Assembly: GCF_026262505.1 (NCBI RefSeq)
Contig: NC_067205.1
Span: forward strand, 24,337,585-24,401,584
Length of the DNA: 64,000 nucleotides
Origin: Trichomonas vaginalis G3
Lineage: Eukaryota > Parabasalia > Trichomonadida > Trichomonadidae
Direction of reading: 5' to 3'
Both the position numbers and the translations under genes were made by a program. This document shows positions 38,140 through 50,496 of the stretch, one piece after another (within the stretch, counting starts at the first letter, position 1; every line of letters begins with the position of its first letter). The notes under the pieces were generated by a model. The model was given only the letters and a program-made list of their open reading frames with translations. It was not told the DNA's origin and searched no databases.

Positions 38140-38412
38140 ATGAGTGACAACAAAGCAGTCAAGAGTCCAGACGATGAATATAAAAAGAAACTAAACAGAA
38201 TTAAATCAAAAATATGCTATTACAAAAAGAAGCCGCAATGCGGTGGGGTTGAAAACGATAAAGAGAGGAAAGAAATAATCGAAAAATTAGAAACTTACCG
38301 TTCAATCCTTAAACTGAGTGAAGCAAAAATAAAAGAATTTAATAGAATAAATAAATTGATTGGAAGAGATGAATTTAATAAAGATGAATTTTTAAACTCA
38401 ATCCAAATTTAA
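38140..38412 (+). CDS. Small charged helical protein, 90 aa (copy 2)
   Basis: Same length as 9860-10132 with three substitutions, including the GC-rich segment encoding 'KKPQCGG'. Still open. Its 3' end overlaps the convergent 54-aa gene as in copy 1. Confidence 0.6.
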   Translation: MSDNKAVKSPDDEYKKKLNRIKSKICYYKKKPQCGGVENDKERKEIIEKLETYRSILKLSEAKIKEFNRINKLIGRDEFNKDEFLNSIQI

Positions 38413-38573
38413 TTTTTATTCCTCTTCGACAACATCTCTCTTTCCATCATTACTGCATAACCACATTTTCTCAGTTTTAGTGGTTTGTTATTTTTAGCAA
38501 GTTCTCGCATCATTTTTATCGTTTCCTCCCTTGTTATGATTCGTGGTAAATTTTGAGCTTGTGGGGTATCCAT
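38409..38573 (-). CDS. Conserved 54-aa basic protein (copy 2)
   Basis: Same frame and length as 10129-10293, beginning MDTPQAQNLPRII, with the same TTTTTATTTTTATCATAAATG context. The few differences are mostly conservative or silent, supporting that this is a real gene. Confidence 0.58.
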   Translation of the reverse strand: MDTPQAQNLPRIITREETIKMMRELAKNNKPLKLRKCGYAVMMEREMLSKRNKN

Positions 38574-38639
38574 TTATGATAAAAATAAAAATTTGTTATC
38601 ACTTATTTTATCGTTAATTTTAGGTTATTCAATAATTAA

Positions 38640-38975
38640 TTATTTTTGAAGAACTGAAGGTGTACCATGTACCATGTCACCAGGTCATTTAACTTCTCTA
38701 AAAATGAGACAACATGACATTTTGACAACATCACAGGAGGAAGGCAGTTATGAATTATTTTTGAAGAACTGAAGGTGTACCATGTCACCATGTCACCAGG
38801 TCATTTAACTTCTCTGAAAAAATGAGACAACATGACATTTTGACAACACACAGGAGGAAGGTAGTTATGAATTATTTTTGAAGAACTGAAGGTGCTACCA
38901 TGTTACCATGTGCTACCAGGTCATTTAACTTCTTTTTAAAAAATGATGACAACATGACATTTTGACAACAGTCTG
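38640..38975 (+). repeat. Tandem repeat (about 116 bp, 3 units), left flank of the primase-helicase cassette, copy 2
   Basis: Units start at GAAGAACTGAAGGTG (38648, 38763, 38880) and end in ATGACATTTTGACAACA. They share these flanks with the copy 1 repeats but have a different core (ACCATGTACCATGTCACC and variants) and lack the ATTTGTCATGACTTCATC part. Confidence 0.9.
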
Positions 38976-39039
38976 AAATTTGATGCAGTAAAAATAAAGT
39001 TAATTTTAAAATTATTTTTATTTTTTTATTCCTATATAA

Positions 39040-41349
39040 ATGACAGCAACAAACAATAACAGTAACTTTATCGTTTCTGATGAACAAGTTATTGATTCAT
39101 TAGCTGAGGAATTAGTTGTGGCAGAAACTAAAACCCTCAACGAAAGAATTGGTGAAAACAAGATTGATTTACATAACTACCTCAAACACGATGGAGGAAG
39201 AGGAAGGAAAACTGGTATGGCTTTATTAGTAAATAAAATTTCAAATTTAACGATTATAGATGTTGATATCAATAAATCATACAATGATGAACTTAAAGAA
39301 ACAGTTAGAAAAGATATTTTATCAAAACTTTCGGATAAAGATGTTATCGTTAAAACCGCTTCAGGAGGTCTTCACATTTATTGCAACACTAATTTCTTCT
39401 ATGCAGTTTCGAACAGAATGATTAAATGTTATTCCTGCAATGATTATGATATTGACATAATGACTTCTATTGATGATTCAAAGCGTTCATTAGTAGTCAT
39501 GGCTGATTCAAGAGTTCGCAAGAATGCAACAGAACCAATCAATACATACTCATTCATTCGTGGAAGTTACGATTCAACATTAACCAGAACAGTGAATGAT
39601 ATATTAAATGATTTGAATATTAAGGTAAGAGTTGAACAGAAGAACGAAGAAATAAAGACTATTATGAATGAAAACAAAGATGTAAACATTGACGATAAAC
39701 TTGCCCAGAGCATAGTTGATGGCATCTGTGATTTTGAAGTACATAATGACGGTGGAAACATGAATTTAGAAAAGAAGTTACATTATTCACACTGTTTCAA
39801 GCAATTAATTCGTTACCTAATCATTTAATTAATGAAGCATACGATAACGTTTATAACTTCTGCAGTTTAACAGAAAATGCTAAAAGTAATTTTGAAAAAG
39901 CACGTAGTAGATATGCACATTTAATGACTTCTCCATTTGTTTTGGTGAAGATTCTAAAACTTTATCAAAAGGAATATTATGATAATACGTTTTACCTTTA
40001 TTACGTAAGCCAAAAATAACATTTGATATAAACTTGATGACTCGTTTTTGATAACAGATATTAGACGCAAGGCTGAAAATCATCAGTATAAAAACAGTTC
40101 TGAAGTAATTGAGGATTTCTCACGTGTAATCCGTTTTGTAGATTGTGGAAACAAATACTTCATTCAGAAAGATTACAACATACACGACAAAATGAATCAA
40201 ATATCATTCGTTCTTCAATCAAACATGAAAGAGTCACTCAAAATGATTAAATTATTTAAAGAAGAAGGTAAAACCATAACAGCATGGGACGTACTATTAA
40301 ATCAATTATCCTCATTAACCGTTAAGGGTGTTTGCTTTAAATCTGATTCTCCAGATGTTTTCTCAACGTTTCAGGGTTATAAATACAACATTCTTGAAAA
40401 GCCTGATTACTCAAAAATTGAGATGTTTATGGATTTCATTAAAGAAGCCATTTGTGATAATAACGATGAAGTGTATAAATACCTACTCGGTTGGATTGCA
40501 TCAATGATTCAACATCCTGGAATCAAGAATGAAACAGCAATTATTTTGAAAGGACTTCAGGGAACAGGTAAAAACAGATTTACAGACATTATTTCTGAAC
40601 TTCTCGCTGGTTATTCATGTAAAAACATTACTGAAATAAGTGAGCTAACGGGTAATTTCAACTCAGTAGTTGAGAATAAAATGTTTCTTGTACTTAATGA
40701 ACTCAAGAATGTAGGTGAAGACAGACTTGCAAACTTCAACGCTTTGAAATCAATTATAACGGATAATGAGATTAGAATTAATGAAAAGAATCAACCCAGA
40801 AGAACTGCTCAGAATGTTGCAAACTTCATTTTCGTAACTAACAACGTCTACCCTGTCAAAATTGAAGTTGGAGACAGAAGATACGTAGTTTTAAGAGTTA
40901 ATGGTAAATTCAAGGGTCAATTTGATTACTTCAAGAATTTGATGGATTCATGCACAAAGGAATTTTATGATAACCTTTTAACATATTTTATCAATTACGA
41001 CCTTTCATCATTTAATGTACGAATCATACCGATGACTGAAGCCAAACAAGATTTAATTGAATTATCAACAAATCCTTTAGATGTATGGATAAATACACAT
41101 TATGATGAATTGTGTGCAGGTATGACGTGTGAAAATGCTCTATTCTGCAAACCATCAGACATGAAAGACAAGAATTTCCAAATGAGTATTAAGGATAAAT
41201 GTGATAGGAAACATAGAAGAATAGACGGTAAACAAACATGGTGTTATGTTTTGAAAGAAGAAATGAAAGGATTATATAAACAGGTTGAACCAAACGATAA
41301 TGATGATTCATTTACTGACGATGAAATACCTGTAAATGAAGCTTTATAA
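39040..41349 (+). pseudogene. Primase-helicase relic (copy 2, broken, inverted relative to copy 1)
   Basis: Counterpart of 10784-13096, on the opposite strand relative to the rest of the element. PrimPol ('TASGGLHIYCN') and SF3 helicase motifs (GLQGTGKNRF, FLVLNELKN, FIFVTNNVYP) are retained; about two or three breaks lie in the middle. The start context TTATTCCTATATAAATG travels with the gene. Confidence 0.85.
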
Positions 41350-41370
41350 AGTATGATTGGAATTTATTTT

Positions 41371-41606
41371 TGCCTTCCTCCTGTGTTGTTGTCAAAATGT
41401 CATGTTGTCATCATTTTTAAAAGAAGTTAAATGACCTGGTAGCACATGGTAACATGGTAGCACCTTCAGTTCTTCAAAATAATTCATAACTGCCTTCCTC
41501 CTGTGATGTTGTCAAAATGTCATGTTGTCATCATTTTTAAAAGAAGTTAAATGACCTGGTAGCACATGGTAACATGGTAGCACCTTCAGTTCTTCAAAAA
41601 TAATTA
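41371..41606 (-). repeat. Inverted cassette repeats (about 120 bp, 2 units), right flank, copy 2
   Basis: Units start at TGCCTTCCTCCTGTG (41371, 41491) and are the reverse complement of the 38640-38975 units. With that array they bracket the primase-helicase gene as an inverted repeat pair. Confidence 0.9.
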
Positions 41607-41750
41607 ATTATTGAATAACCTAAAACATGAGACTTTGTCTCCGGACTCTTTGAGTCACTTAACGTAAACATTAACGTAAACATTTATTTCTGCAGTTCAT
41701 CCATTACTTCATTACCTAATTAATTACAGACATAAAATATATTTAGTTCA
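41607..41750. other. Spacer with GC-rich palindromic insert
   Basis: Contains ACTTTGTCTCCGGACTCTTT and GAGTCAC, a member of the short GC-rich insert family, absent from the corresponding place in copy 1. The rest is AT-rich spacer. Confidence 0.5.
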
Positions 41751-41751
41751 T

Positions 41752-43589
41752 TCATTGAACTCTATACCATGCGTAAACTGTCATGTAAGGTGGCATGTAT
41801 TCTTTACTTTGTCCCGTTGTTTGCGTATATCCTGAAACGAAATGTGTATGGTTTCCTTCTCCCTGAGTGTCACTCCAGTAACAATTTATAGCAAACTTAA
41901 CGTCGTCTTTAACATCATATCCTTTACCTTTTGTCATTCCTGACCAATCCCAATATCTATGCTTATGCCAACCTGCTTGAGATGTACTTAAATCTATGTA
42001 GTGACTGTGTGCAGGTAAATTTTCACCTGAAATCGTTTTACTTCCCCCTGTTTCCTTTGAAGAGTTTGCACAATACAAAAACCTGTCAACTATTTGTTCC
42101 CATGCACCAACACCAAACATTACTTGAGGACCTCTTGCATCCATAGATGTATAAATAGAACCTACTGGGTTCATTAAATCAAACATATGAGATATTATAG
42201 GATTGTCTCTTTTGAACTTAAGATATAGTGTAACTATTTCAGGTTTCTTCTGGTTTGTGTCAGAATATTTTTTATAATATAATCTTATGTTTTCAGGGTA
42301 GGTAAAATCTTGACTATAATATTTATTTCTGTCATCTGTATAATAATATACTATTCTCGTTTTTTCTATTGCATTATATCTTTTATATCTATAATAATCT
42401 AAATATAATGTTAGCTTTTTTCATCTACATGTGGTGTTCTGACATCATCTCCATAGTCATAATAATATGGTGCTGGAGCTGGGTCAGGCAATGTCATATC
42501 TGCCATTTCATAAACTCTTAAATATTTCTTTTGTTCGTCTCCATATAAGTTTAAGTAACAGTTGTTGTCTAATGGAACTTTAACTTGTGTACCATTATTC
42601 TTTATATAGCTTACATACATTTCATTGTTATTTTTCGGAATGAGTTTACACCGTGTACCATTTTTTAAGGAGTGTACAAACTCCATCTAAAATATTTGTT
42701 TTCTTCATAGATAGAAAAGTCACCAACAATAGTTTCAATATTTTTCGTTGTTCCTATCAAACTTTGGTATATTTCGTTAACATATGTTTTATCCACCTTC
42801 TTCTCTAACTCATCGTTAACATATTCCTTATCCACCTTCTTCTCTAACTCATCGTTAACATAAGTTTTATCCGCTTTAAGGTCTAAACATCCTGAAACCC
42901 ATCCTGTATCAGCTTTAGTTTTAAAAATCTTTGATGTCCATTCATGATACCATTCAACCTTTTCTTTAATTTCTTTATCTTTTTCATCAACGTAAACCAA
43001 ATTTGCCTTCTTATTTAATTCACTAGCCACATATTCCTTATCCACCTTCTTCTCTAACTCATCGTTAACATAAGTTTTATCTGCTTTAAGGTCTAAACAT
43101 CCCGAAACCCATCTGTATCAGCTTTAGTTTTAAAAATCTTTGATGTCCATTCATGATACCATTCAACCTTTTCTTTAATTTCATTTATCTTTTTCATCCA
43201 CATAAACCAATTTGCTTTCTTCATTATGTCATTTAGGAAACCTTCTATGAATTCCTCATTTAAATTAAATCTTCCAATCTTCAAAACTTTAGGAAATGCA
43301 TTTAATGCGTAATATCTCTGTTCTTCTGGTGGAATTGATGTTATATCATCCGTTATACCTTTAATTTTTGAATTCATAAATAAAATTTCTTTTATATTTG
43401 ATATCACTGCACCACCTTTGCAAACGAATTCGAAATGTCATTTTTCAATACTATCTCCAAATCTCCATATTTCAACCTTTGCGTTTGTTCTGCCGTCTTT
43501 GAATTATATGCATATATGGCGTATGTAATGGTCTGAGGGACCTGGGTGCTTTGTGCCTTAAGTTGTTGTGGTTGCTGTTGTTTAATCAT
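41752..43589 (-). pseudogene. Fibre-like protein relic (copy 2, broken)
   Basis: Counterpart of 14260-16047. The tail-collar-like C-terminus (GSIYTSMDARGP, NLPAHSHYIDL, GNHTHFV) is well preserved. The shaft repeats differ in number and order from copy 1: 'KVDKEYVNDELEK' units and two copies of the 'EWYHEWTSKI' block. Broken in about four or five places. Confidence 0.8.
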
Positions 43590-43613
43590 TTATTATGATT
43601 TAAAAATAAATAT

Positions 43614-44322
43614 TTAATCTGTTATCTCATCAGCTATTTTTTCTATTTGAAATTGCCATAATATTTCATTCATGAATTCTAAATCACAATCAAATAGGTC
43701 AGTTATTCTAAATTTAATATTTGATAAATCTTTTGAATGAAGAATAAATGAATTCCCGGATAATTGAAACGGATATGATAAAGAAAATGTGTTTAAGTTG
43801 ATGGATAAAATGTTTTGTATTGATGGGTAAGAGTTAGGGTCTAATGTTTGATGTGAAAATCTCATTGGGGTATTAACTTTATCACATTTGATTAAAATGA
43901 AATTGGAACCAGTGTCAGAATACAAAACATCCCCAACATCTTTTTCAAAATTTAATATCCCAACAATGAACGAAGATGAGGAGTACAAAATTTAATTTTC
44001 AGCGGAAATTTAATAAGGTTATTTATTTCATCAAGTTCAAAAAGTTTATCGGTTTTGATTTAAAATTTTCTTCATACCATACGATAAATGATTCATTTAA
44101 ATAACTTAAAATCATGTTAATATCCCATTTCGCTATCACATTATTTATATACATATCATACGTTTTTTCATGGTCATCTTTAATAAATGATATATAATCT
44201 GAAGGGTCTAAAAGAATGGGATTAAATTTACCACTCACAGAAACGAGAGTAACATTATAAATTCCGCTAACTGTTAAATTTAATTCACAGCTATTATTCG
44301 AAATAATATTGATAATTGACAT
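43614..44322 (-). pseudogene. 236-aa structural-region protein relic (copy 2, broken)
   Basis: Counterpart of 16068-16778 with about two breaks; otherwise almost identical in sequence. Confidence 0.7.
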
Positions 44323-44341
44323 TTTTATTACGATTAAAAAT

Positions 44342-44821
44342 ATGGTAAAGCGTTATTTTCCAGTGATAAATAAAACTAGAATAAGATTACCTCAAGAATT
44401 CATAAATTCAACGAATAAGAAATTCATTCATGTTATAAATTTTAGTGTTTTCAGAAAATATGAGTCGATGTCATATTCATCAACAGGTTATATTTCACTT
44501 CATTCAAATTTAGTTCAATCAAACCCATATAATGACCATTTCATAAGATTTTCAGATGGTATTAAAAATGTAATTGATAGATTAAAATATGAACAGATTG
44601 ACAATATCGAATTTTTGGAATTTTGGTTTAAATATCCCGATGGAAAAAAGATTGAAGTTAAAGATAAAGCTGATACTATAACAAAAACAATTACAATGAC
44701 CGATCCAGATAGTGGGGAACAAAAAGAAATAAAACAAACGAGAGAAACTGGTGAAAGGTCAATTATTATTGATTATGATTCAAAGGATTATTATTCGATA
44801 ATGTTAATGCTTGAATATTAA
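44342..44821 (+). CDS. About 159-aa structural-region protein (copy 2)
   Basis: Counterpart of 16798-17277, still open, with only a few differences. Start placed at MVKRYFPV as in copy 1; divergent from the 236-aa gene, and its stop overlaps the convergent 233-aa gene. Confidence 0.65.
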   Translation: MVKRYFPVINKTRIRLPQEFINSTNKKFIHVINFSVFRKYESMSYSSTGYISLHSNLVQSNPYNDHFIRFSDGIKNVIDRLKYEQIDNIEFLEFWFKYPDGKKIEVKDKADTITKTITMTDPDSGEQKEIKQTRETGERSIIIDYDSKDYYSIMLMLEY

Positions 44822-45514
44822 ATAGCCTTAACAAAGAATTTTTCAAGTGATATTTTATATTCATCAACTATTTTATTATAAATATCATTATATGTTAAAT
44901 GAAGTTCAGTTGTTGTTCCGTTCTTTGATATCTTAATTGTGCTAATATCCTTTATAGGATTTATTTTTGCAACTGTTCCGCAGCATGAAACCTCATCATC
45001 TATGAAAAATTGAATCTTCACGTCTGAATCTTGAACATCACAAAGAATGGCGATAATGTGAATTAATGATTCATAAGGTAAAATAATTAAACCAGATTGG
45101 TCAATTAAATTTATTATTGAATCATAATTATTAATTATTATATCACGGTAAATTTTCATTAATTCAGAATTAATGTCTATTTTATATGGCGCATTGCGAC
45201 TGGAATCGTAGATTCCTGGGTTCTCGATGTTTGATGAAAGAGGGGGGGTATGTTGGATAAGTGGGAATTTCAACAGGTTCTTTACCAGGTTCAGATAAAA
45301 TGATTGGGTCTTCATCTTCTTTATTTTGCTCCTCCTCTTTCTTCGGTAAGTCACGAGTTAATAAATTGGACTGTGTTGCTGACCTTGTTAATTCAGGACT
45401 AACATTAACTTTAACATTTTGAATAATTCGTGATTTATCATCATTTACGTTATAACCAACCGTAATCTCTGCTTTTGCGTTTGTGTTCTTTTGACTTGTG
45501 AAACGTCTTCTCAT
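44818..45514 (-). pseudogene. 233-aa protein relic with Pro/Tyr linker (copy 2, broken)
   Basis: Counterpart of 17274-17975. Both ends well conserved; the linker region is the most diverged part and the gene is broken about once or twice. Confidence 0.68.
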
Positions 45515-45598
45515 TTATAATTGAATAAAAAAAAGAAAAATATATTTAAAGTTTTATTTAGTTGTTACGGTAATATCCCAAGGTTCATCATTGTTTGC

Positions 45599-46495
45599 TT
45601 ATACTTTCTTTGTAACTGCACCAATTATGTTATTGATATTGCTTTGAGTTTCTTCCAGTCTTATTTTATCATTTACAATATCTTTAATCATTTCATTACA
45701 TGCATTCTTAAAACCATCTGATTTTTCTAATTTACGTCTATCACTTTCTTTAATTAAATCAAAATTATAACCTTGTTGAGAATAAAGTGGTTTCCTTATC
45801 AATTCCTTGAACGCTTCTGAAAGTGAAGATGAAGAAATTCTTGCCACTTGAATTGGTTTAAATTCTGCTTTCATTGCTTCTTTCTGTTCATTGAACACTG
45901 GATCGAATAAAGCAACTTTAAAGAATTTCTTAGCTGGAATTTCAGGTCTAATATTTGCATATTGACCATCAAACTGATTAACATATCGTGGTAATCCATC
46001 CGGTCCCTCTTCAATAGCATTTAATTCTTCATTGAAATAAGAATATGGATTATAACGGTATGAATTAATTGGACCATTTTCACCTTCTCCAATGTATTGT
46101 TTAACAGCTTTTCCATTTTCATCAAATTGCATAGGATAACGTTCATTATATGCTTTACGTTTAGGATAATCAGTCATTGTTAATTTATACCATTTATGAC
46201 TTTAATATTACCTTGACCATCAGTAACGAAAACTTCATTTATACCATCAGGTTTTCCATTTGGACCCGTAATGTCTGCTTCGGTGCTTCCCAATTTGGAC
46301 CATGACGTTTGGCATATGCTTGAGCTTCTGGTAATGTTAAAACGTTTCTCATTTGTTTAACATCTTTTGAAGACCGCAACAATATGAACTAATTCTTTCA
46401 TTCCATCTGGAACTTTCATAGTTCTATTATATGCACCCTTTTTGTTTGTCCCTTGTTTTAATGGAACCTGTAGAAGATTTGCTATTTCTGTCATG
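45599..46495 (-). pseudogene. 299-aa structural-region protein relic (copy 2, broken)
   Basis: Counterpart of 18060-18959. The C-terminal two thirds are well preserved; the N-terminal third, including the Asp/Gly-rich segment, contains about three breaks. Confidence 0.7.
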
Positions 46496-46534
46496 TTTAA
46501 TTATAAATAAAAAATAAAAATTAATTATAAAAAG

Positions 46535-47357
46535 TTAATCAAATTTAACACCTCCTTTATTTAAATCAACTATTATTTTTCCATGTTCACCTAATTGCTG
46601 ATATTGTGTGTAAAGTTCATTAATGCTCATTGGTAAATTCACTTGATAAAGCATAACGTTCAACTGTTGACGACTAAACCCACTGAAAATGAAAAGGTTG
46701 ATAGATTTGATTTAATGTTTGTGCTTAATGCTTTGAAAGTATTGAACAGCCATAAAGAATGAACACTGAATGTGTCGACATTGAGTTAATAATGATTAAA
46801 ATATGATTTCTCATTAGTTATTAGTTTTGATTTCACGCATCATCTAGAAAAATTAGTGAATGCAAAAATTCTTTATCAAAATTTGAAATAGAAAGTGTTT
46901 CAAATAATTCATCCCTTGTTTATCAATAATTTTATCCTCTAATCCTTGCTTCTTGATTGTATTATATAATTCTTTATACATTAAAAAGTTTTTTAAATAA
47001 TCTTCTGCTTCTTCTTGTGATAAATAAATAATTGGAATTTTGATTAAATGCTTTAAAGATTCAAATGTATCATCTGAAGGTGAACCTGAACGGTTGATAT
47101 AAATTAACACATGTGAATAGGGGGAAGTGTTAGCAATAATGATAATTTGTTTTAATATCGTTAATGTTTTACCTTTATTTTGTTTACCAATTGCTGCAGT
47201 GATTGAATTTAAGTAACATTCAGAATATGGAATTTTCATTAATTTTTCCTTAGATAGAGCATTTCTATTATCACTCAATGCTTCATTAATCATATCATCT
47301 ACGTATGTATTATATACTCCCTAATTCTTCATAAGGGGTGGATGAATTTAAATCCAT
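46535..47357 (-). pseudogene. Packaging ATPase relic (copy 2, broken)
   Basis: Counterpart of 19001-19827. The P-loop-like segment 'KQNKGKTLTILK' and the A32-type C-terminal region are still recognisable, with about five or six breaks. Confidence 0.72.
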
Positions 47358-47381
47358 TTAATCAAAAATAAATTTATAATT

Positions 47382-49021
47382 TTAAACATTTCTATTCATC
47401 AATATTTCATCATATGAACTTCTATACTGTGGTGGTGTACCTGTTGGATGATATTTCAAACCTTCATCCGGTGTCCATGTCCAATATGTAGTCCTAGTAA
47501 ACCAAACCTGAGGAGGATTTGTCACCTTTGAACAGTAAGTGTCATTTTCACCCTGAATGATTGGATAAGCTTTCACTTGTACTGTAACTTGTGAGTTGAA
47601 AGTTTCTAATCCATCAAAGAATATACCCGCTCCATCACGTTGAACTGGAATAGTGCATAAGAATGAAGTTTGGTCTTTCCATGTTCTAGCTAATGGCGTG
47701 CCATTATCATCATTCAGTGGTCTAGTTAATGAGTCCTCGTATTCTTCTGTGCATTCATTCACTCCATCTAAATCAGAAGCTTGAAGCATACGTGTAAAGA
47801 ATATGTCACCCACTGTGGTCATCGCTTGATCGGGGAAGTTTCTGGAATCTATAGTGACCTGAAGACCTCGAAGCATTGGATTTTCTAAAACTGTTCTTTG
47901 CATTGCATTCTTCGGAAATGTTAACACAACATCTGTAACATTATGAAGAGCGTATGAGAAATCTGAGCTGATACCTTCAGGAGTGATGCAACCTCCATTT
48001 AGTGAACGAACGTCAATATGTTGAGCTGGAATCATGAATGGATCTTCCTTACTGAATAAACGTGGTATTGCTTTAACTGATTCTTCAATTAAACCGTATC
48101 CTGGTGTAATGCATTTATCCTCTAAAACTTCCATCTTTGTGCATGAAATAATAACGTTATCAACTGTTGCGTCAGCAGATGTAGCGGCTAAGCTTGTAAT
48201 TAATTTGGCAGGAAGTCCGATTTGTTGGAATTTGCGATCATATTTATAAACATGATTCATAATCTTTTCATAATTTTCATCAGTTATCTTTTCATAAACG
48301 TAATTTTGTAAATCAGCAACTCTTAACGGGTCAACCTGACAAAATACTAAAGTATCCCTGAAAACATAATATTTAAGAATGATTTCACCAAATGATTTAG
48401 GATAATCATCGAACGCCTGAAATGCTAACAAATCATTTACCGGAATAATCATATCAAAAGTGACATCAACTTCTTCATTTGCTTCTTGAAAACTTCTGAA
48501 GGGTCAATATATTTACCACATACTGAGTTATCATATTTTTGAACATTATTATATAACGAATGAACAAACTTTTTAACTTTCCTTTCTGATTTTGGTTTAT
48601 ATGTTGCAAATGCGAAAGATTCACGGGCGCAATCCATTTGAAGATAACCAGCATCACCTCTTTCAGTTTCTACTTCTAATTGTTTAAAGCTTTGATTTGA
48701 TGATTTGTAACCAACGAATAAACGCATGCATTTAAAAGCGGCATCACATGTGAAAGCTTTATTTGAAACTAGAGTTGCTTTAACTTTGCGTTTAATATAT
48801 GTGTCACCTAATTGGTTCACATCATGAGCCGGATTTGTAATTCTTAAATGAGTTTGTTTATCATCAAAATATGGAGCATCAGAGTCATAGCATGAACTTT
48901 CAAGTTCTCTATAATATCTTCTACCGTCATTCTTTGCGAATATTTCATTTATCTTTTCGAATGAATGAAACACATTTCCATTAATCGGTTTAGTGTTTGG
49001 CACCAAATAGTTAGTCGTCAT
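47382..49021 (-). pseudogene. Major capsid protein relic (copy 2, broken)
   Basis: Counterpart of 19852-21492, almost identical in sequence but with about one break. It is the least decayed of the large particle genes in this copy. Confidence 0.78.
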
Positions 49022-49090
49022 TTATTAATAAATAAAAAATCAAAATTAAAAGATGAAAATGAATTTTTAATTTTAATGAAATAATCAACT

Positions 49091-49306
49091 ATGGCTGCAG
49101 GTATATTTAAGAAACTGTGGGATAAAGTAAAAAGAGGAGCGCATAAAGTTTGGGAAACAATGAAGAAAGGAGCAAATTGGATATTTAAGAATAAAGAAGC
49201 AATTAGTGACGTTGCTGAATCAATAACACCAAAAGCCGCCCCAATAAGAGAAATATTAAATAAAGGAGAAAAAGTTTATCAAAGACTTCAACCGATACTA
49301 AGATAA
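49091..49306 (+). CDS. Small amphipathic protein 1, 71 aa (copy 2)
   Basis: Counterpart of 21562-21777, still open, beginning MAAGIFKKLWDKVKRGAHKV. The leader changes keep hydrophobic and basic residues in place, consistent with selection on an amphipathic helix. Confidence 0.66.
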   Translation: MAAGIFKKLWDKVKRGAHKVWETMKKGANWIFKNKEAISDVAESITPKAAPIREILNKGEKVYQRLQPILR

Positions 49307-49330
49307 AAATAATATTTATTTATTTTTCCA

Positions 49331-49567
49331 CTATCTACCTCCTATTTTATTAAGTATTCCTTCAGCTATTCCACCAATTGCGTTACCTGCTTGTGCTCCC
49401 ATCGCCGGATTACCTGCTTTAGTACCTAATACTCCACCTATGATAGTTCCTGCCGTTTTCGCTACTGGTGCCAAAAAGTTTGCAACGGGTTTAATAATAT
49501 TTTTATGAACCCAACCCGCAGCTTTCTTAATTCCATCCCATAATTTTTTAAAGAATCCTGCCGCCAT
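49331..49567 (-). CDS. Small amphipathic, glycine-rich protein 2, 78 aa (copy 2)
   Basis: Counterpart of 21802-22038, still open, beginning MAAGFFKKLWDGIKKAAGWV. The Gly/Ala-rich hydrophobic stretch is unchanged. Confidence 0.66.
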   Translation of the reverse strand: MAAGFFKKLWDGIKKAAGWVHKNIIKPVANFLAPVAKTAGTIIGGVLGTKAGNPAMGAQAGNAIGGIAEGILNKIGGR

Positions 49568-49633
49568 TTCTGATTTAATATTAATTAAAAAATATATTTC
49601 ATCACTTATATTCTAATTTTTATTTAATGATAA

Positions 49634-50014
49634 ATGAAACCGATTTTAAAAATAAATGAAACAGAGGAGGAAGAAATAAATGAAAGTGAAAATGTTCAAC
49701 AAAAAATAAACGTTGTTAAACCAATTACTGAAATAAAAATTTTTTCATCTGTTGAAGAATTTAATGACTATTATGCTAATAATAAAAAATTATTTGAAGA
49801 ATTGACAACGTGTAAATTGAATAAAATGTTTAAAGTTGATGGATTCAAAATTTCAAAAATAAAAGGAGTGGTTAGTTTGAAATCTATTCCTCAATCAAGA
49901 ATCACCTCATTAATGAAAATAGATGATTTAACAAAAAGAATAGAAATTATTGAAGAAAGAATGAATCAAATAATTGATTTCATAAATCATGACTCGTTGA
50001 GCCCGGGTCCTTAA
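49634..50014 (+). CDS. Unknown acidic/helical protein, 126 aa (copy 2)
   Basis: Counterpart of 22105-22473, identical except near the end, where a GC-rich insert (around GAGCCCGGGTCC) supplies new terminal residues and extends the protein by four. The stop overlaps that of the convergent 161-aa gene. Confidence 0.6.
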   Translation: MKPILKINETEEEEINESENVQQKINVVKPITEIKIFSSVEEFNDYYANNKKLFEELTTCKLNKMFKVDGFKISKIKGVVSLKSIPQSRITSLMKIDDLTKRIEIIEERMNQIIDFINHDSLSPGP

Positions 50015-50496
50015 AGCCCATCACTGAGTTCAAGGTTATATTCATCAAATATTTCATTATTAAATGCAACTTCTGCTAGTTTATTTATTTTTTCAATACG
50101 ATCATTTGAAAGTCTATCGTTTAATTTTTTCTGAAGTTTTTCATTTTCTAGTTCTGAAACTTTATTTGGATGATATGTAAATTCATGAAATTCTTTGGCC
50201 TCGGTTTTGATCATTAATTTACAAAGAACTTTTGTGGTTGGAATTCGTTTGAACCATTTATTAGTTATATTCGTTATATATTCAATATCTGGAATTAATT
50301 CCCAAATTTTTGCATTTTCAATTAATTTATTATCAAATGCAAAAGCAATGGGTTTAATATTATGTTTACCTTTATAATATAAACTTTCTACATAATCATC
50401 GAAATAAACATCTACTTGTTTAACATTTTCAAGAATTGGTGAAAGAGCATCCATTAATTGATTGACGGTTACGAATCTTGATCCACTCATTTTCAT
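50011..50496 (-). CDS. Terminal accessory protein found only in copy 2, 161 aa
   Basis: Occupies the position near the right end where copy 1 has its repeat-borne 124-aa gene, but the sequences look unrelated. Starts MKMSGSRFVTVNQLMDALSP with a preceding TTTAATTCGTATG. The sequence alternates helical and strand-like patterns ('VKQVDVYFDDYVESLYYKG', 'KIWELIPDIEYITNITNKW'), with a Lys/Glu-rich helix near the end. No family recognised. It suggests that the terminal position is a slot for exchangeable genes. Confidence 0.6.
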   Translation of the reverse strand: MKMSGSRFVTVNQLMDALSPILENVKQVDVYFDDYVESLYYKGKHNIKPIAFAFDNKLIENAKIWELIPDIEYITNITNKWFKRIPTTKVLCKLMIKTEAKEFHEFTYHPNKVSELENEKLQKKLNDRLSNDRIEKINKLAEVAFNNEIFDEYNLELSDGL

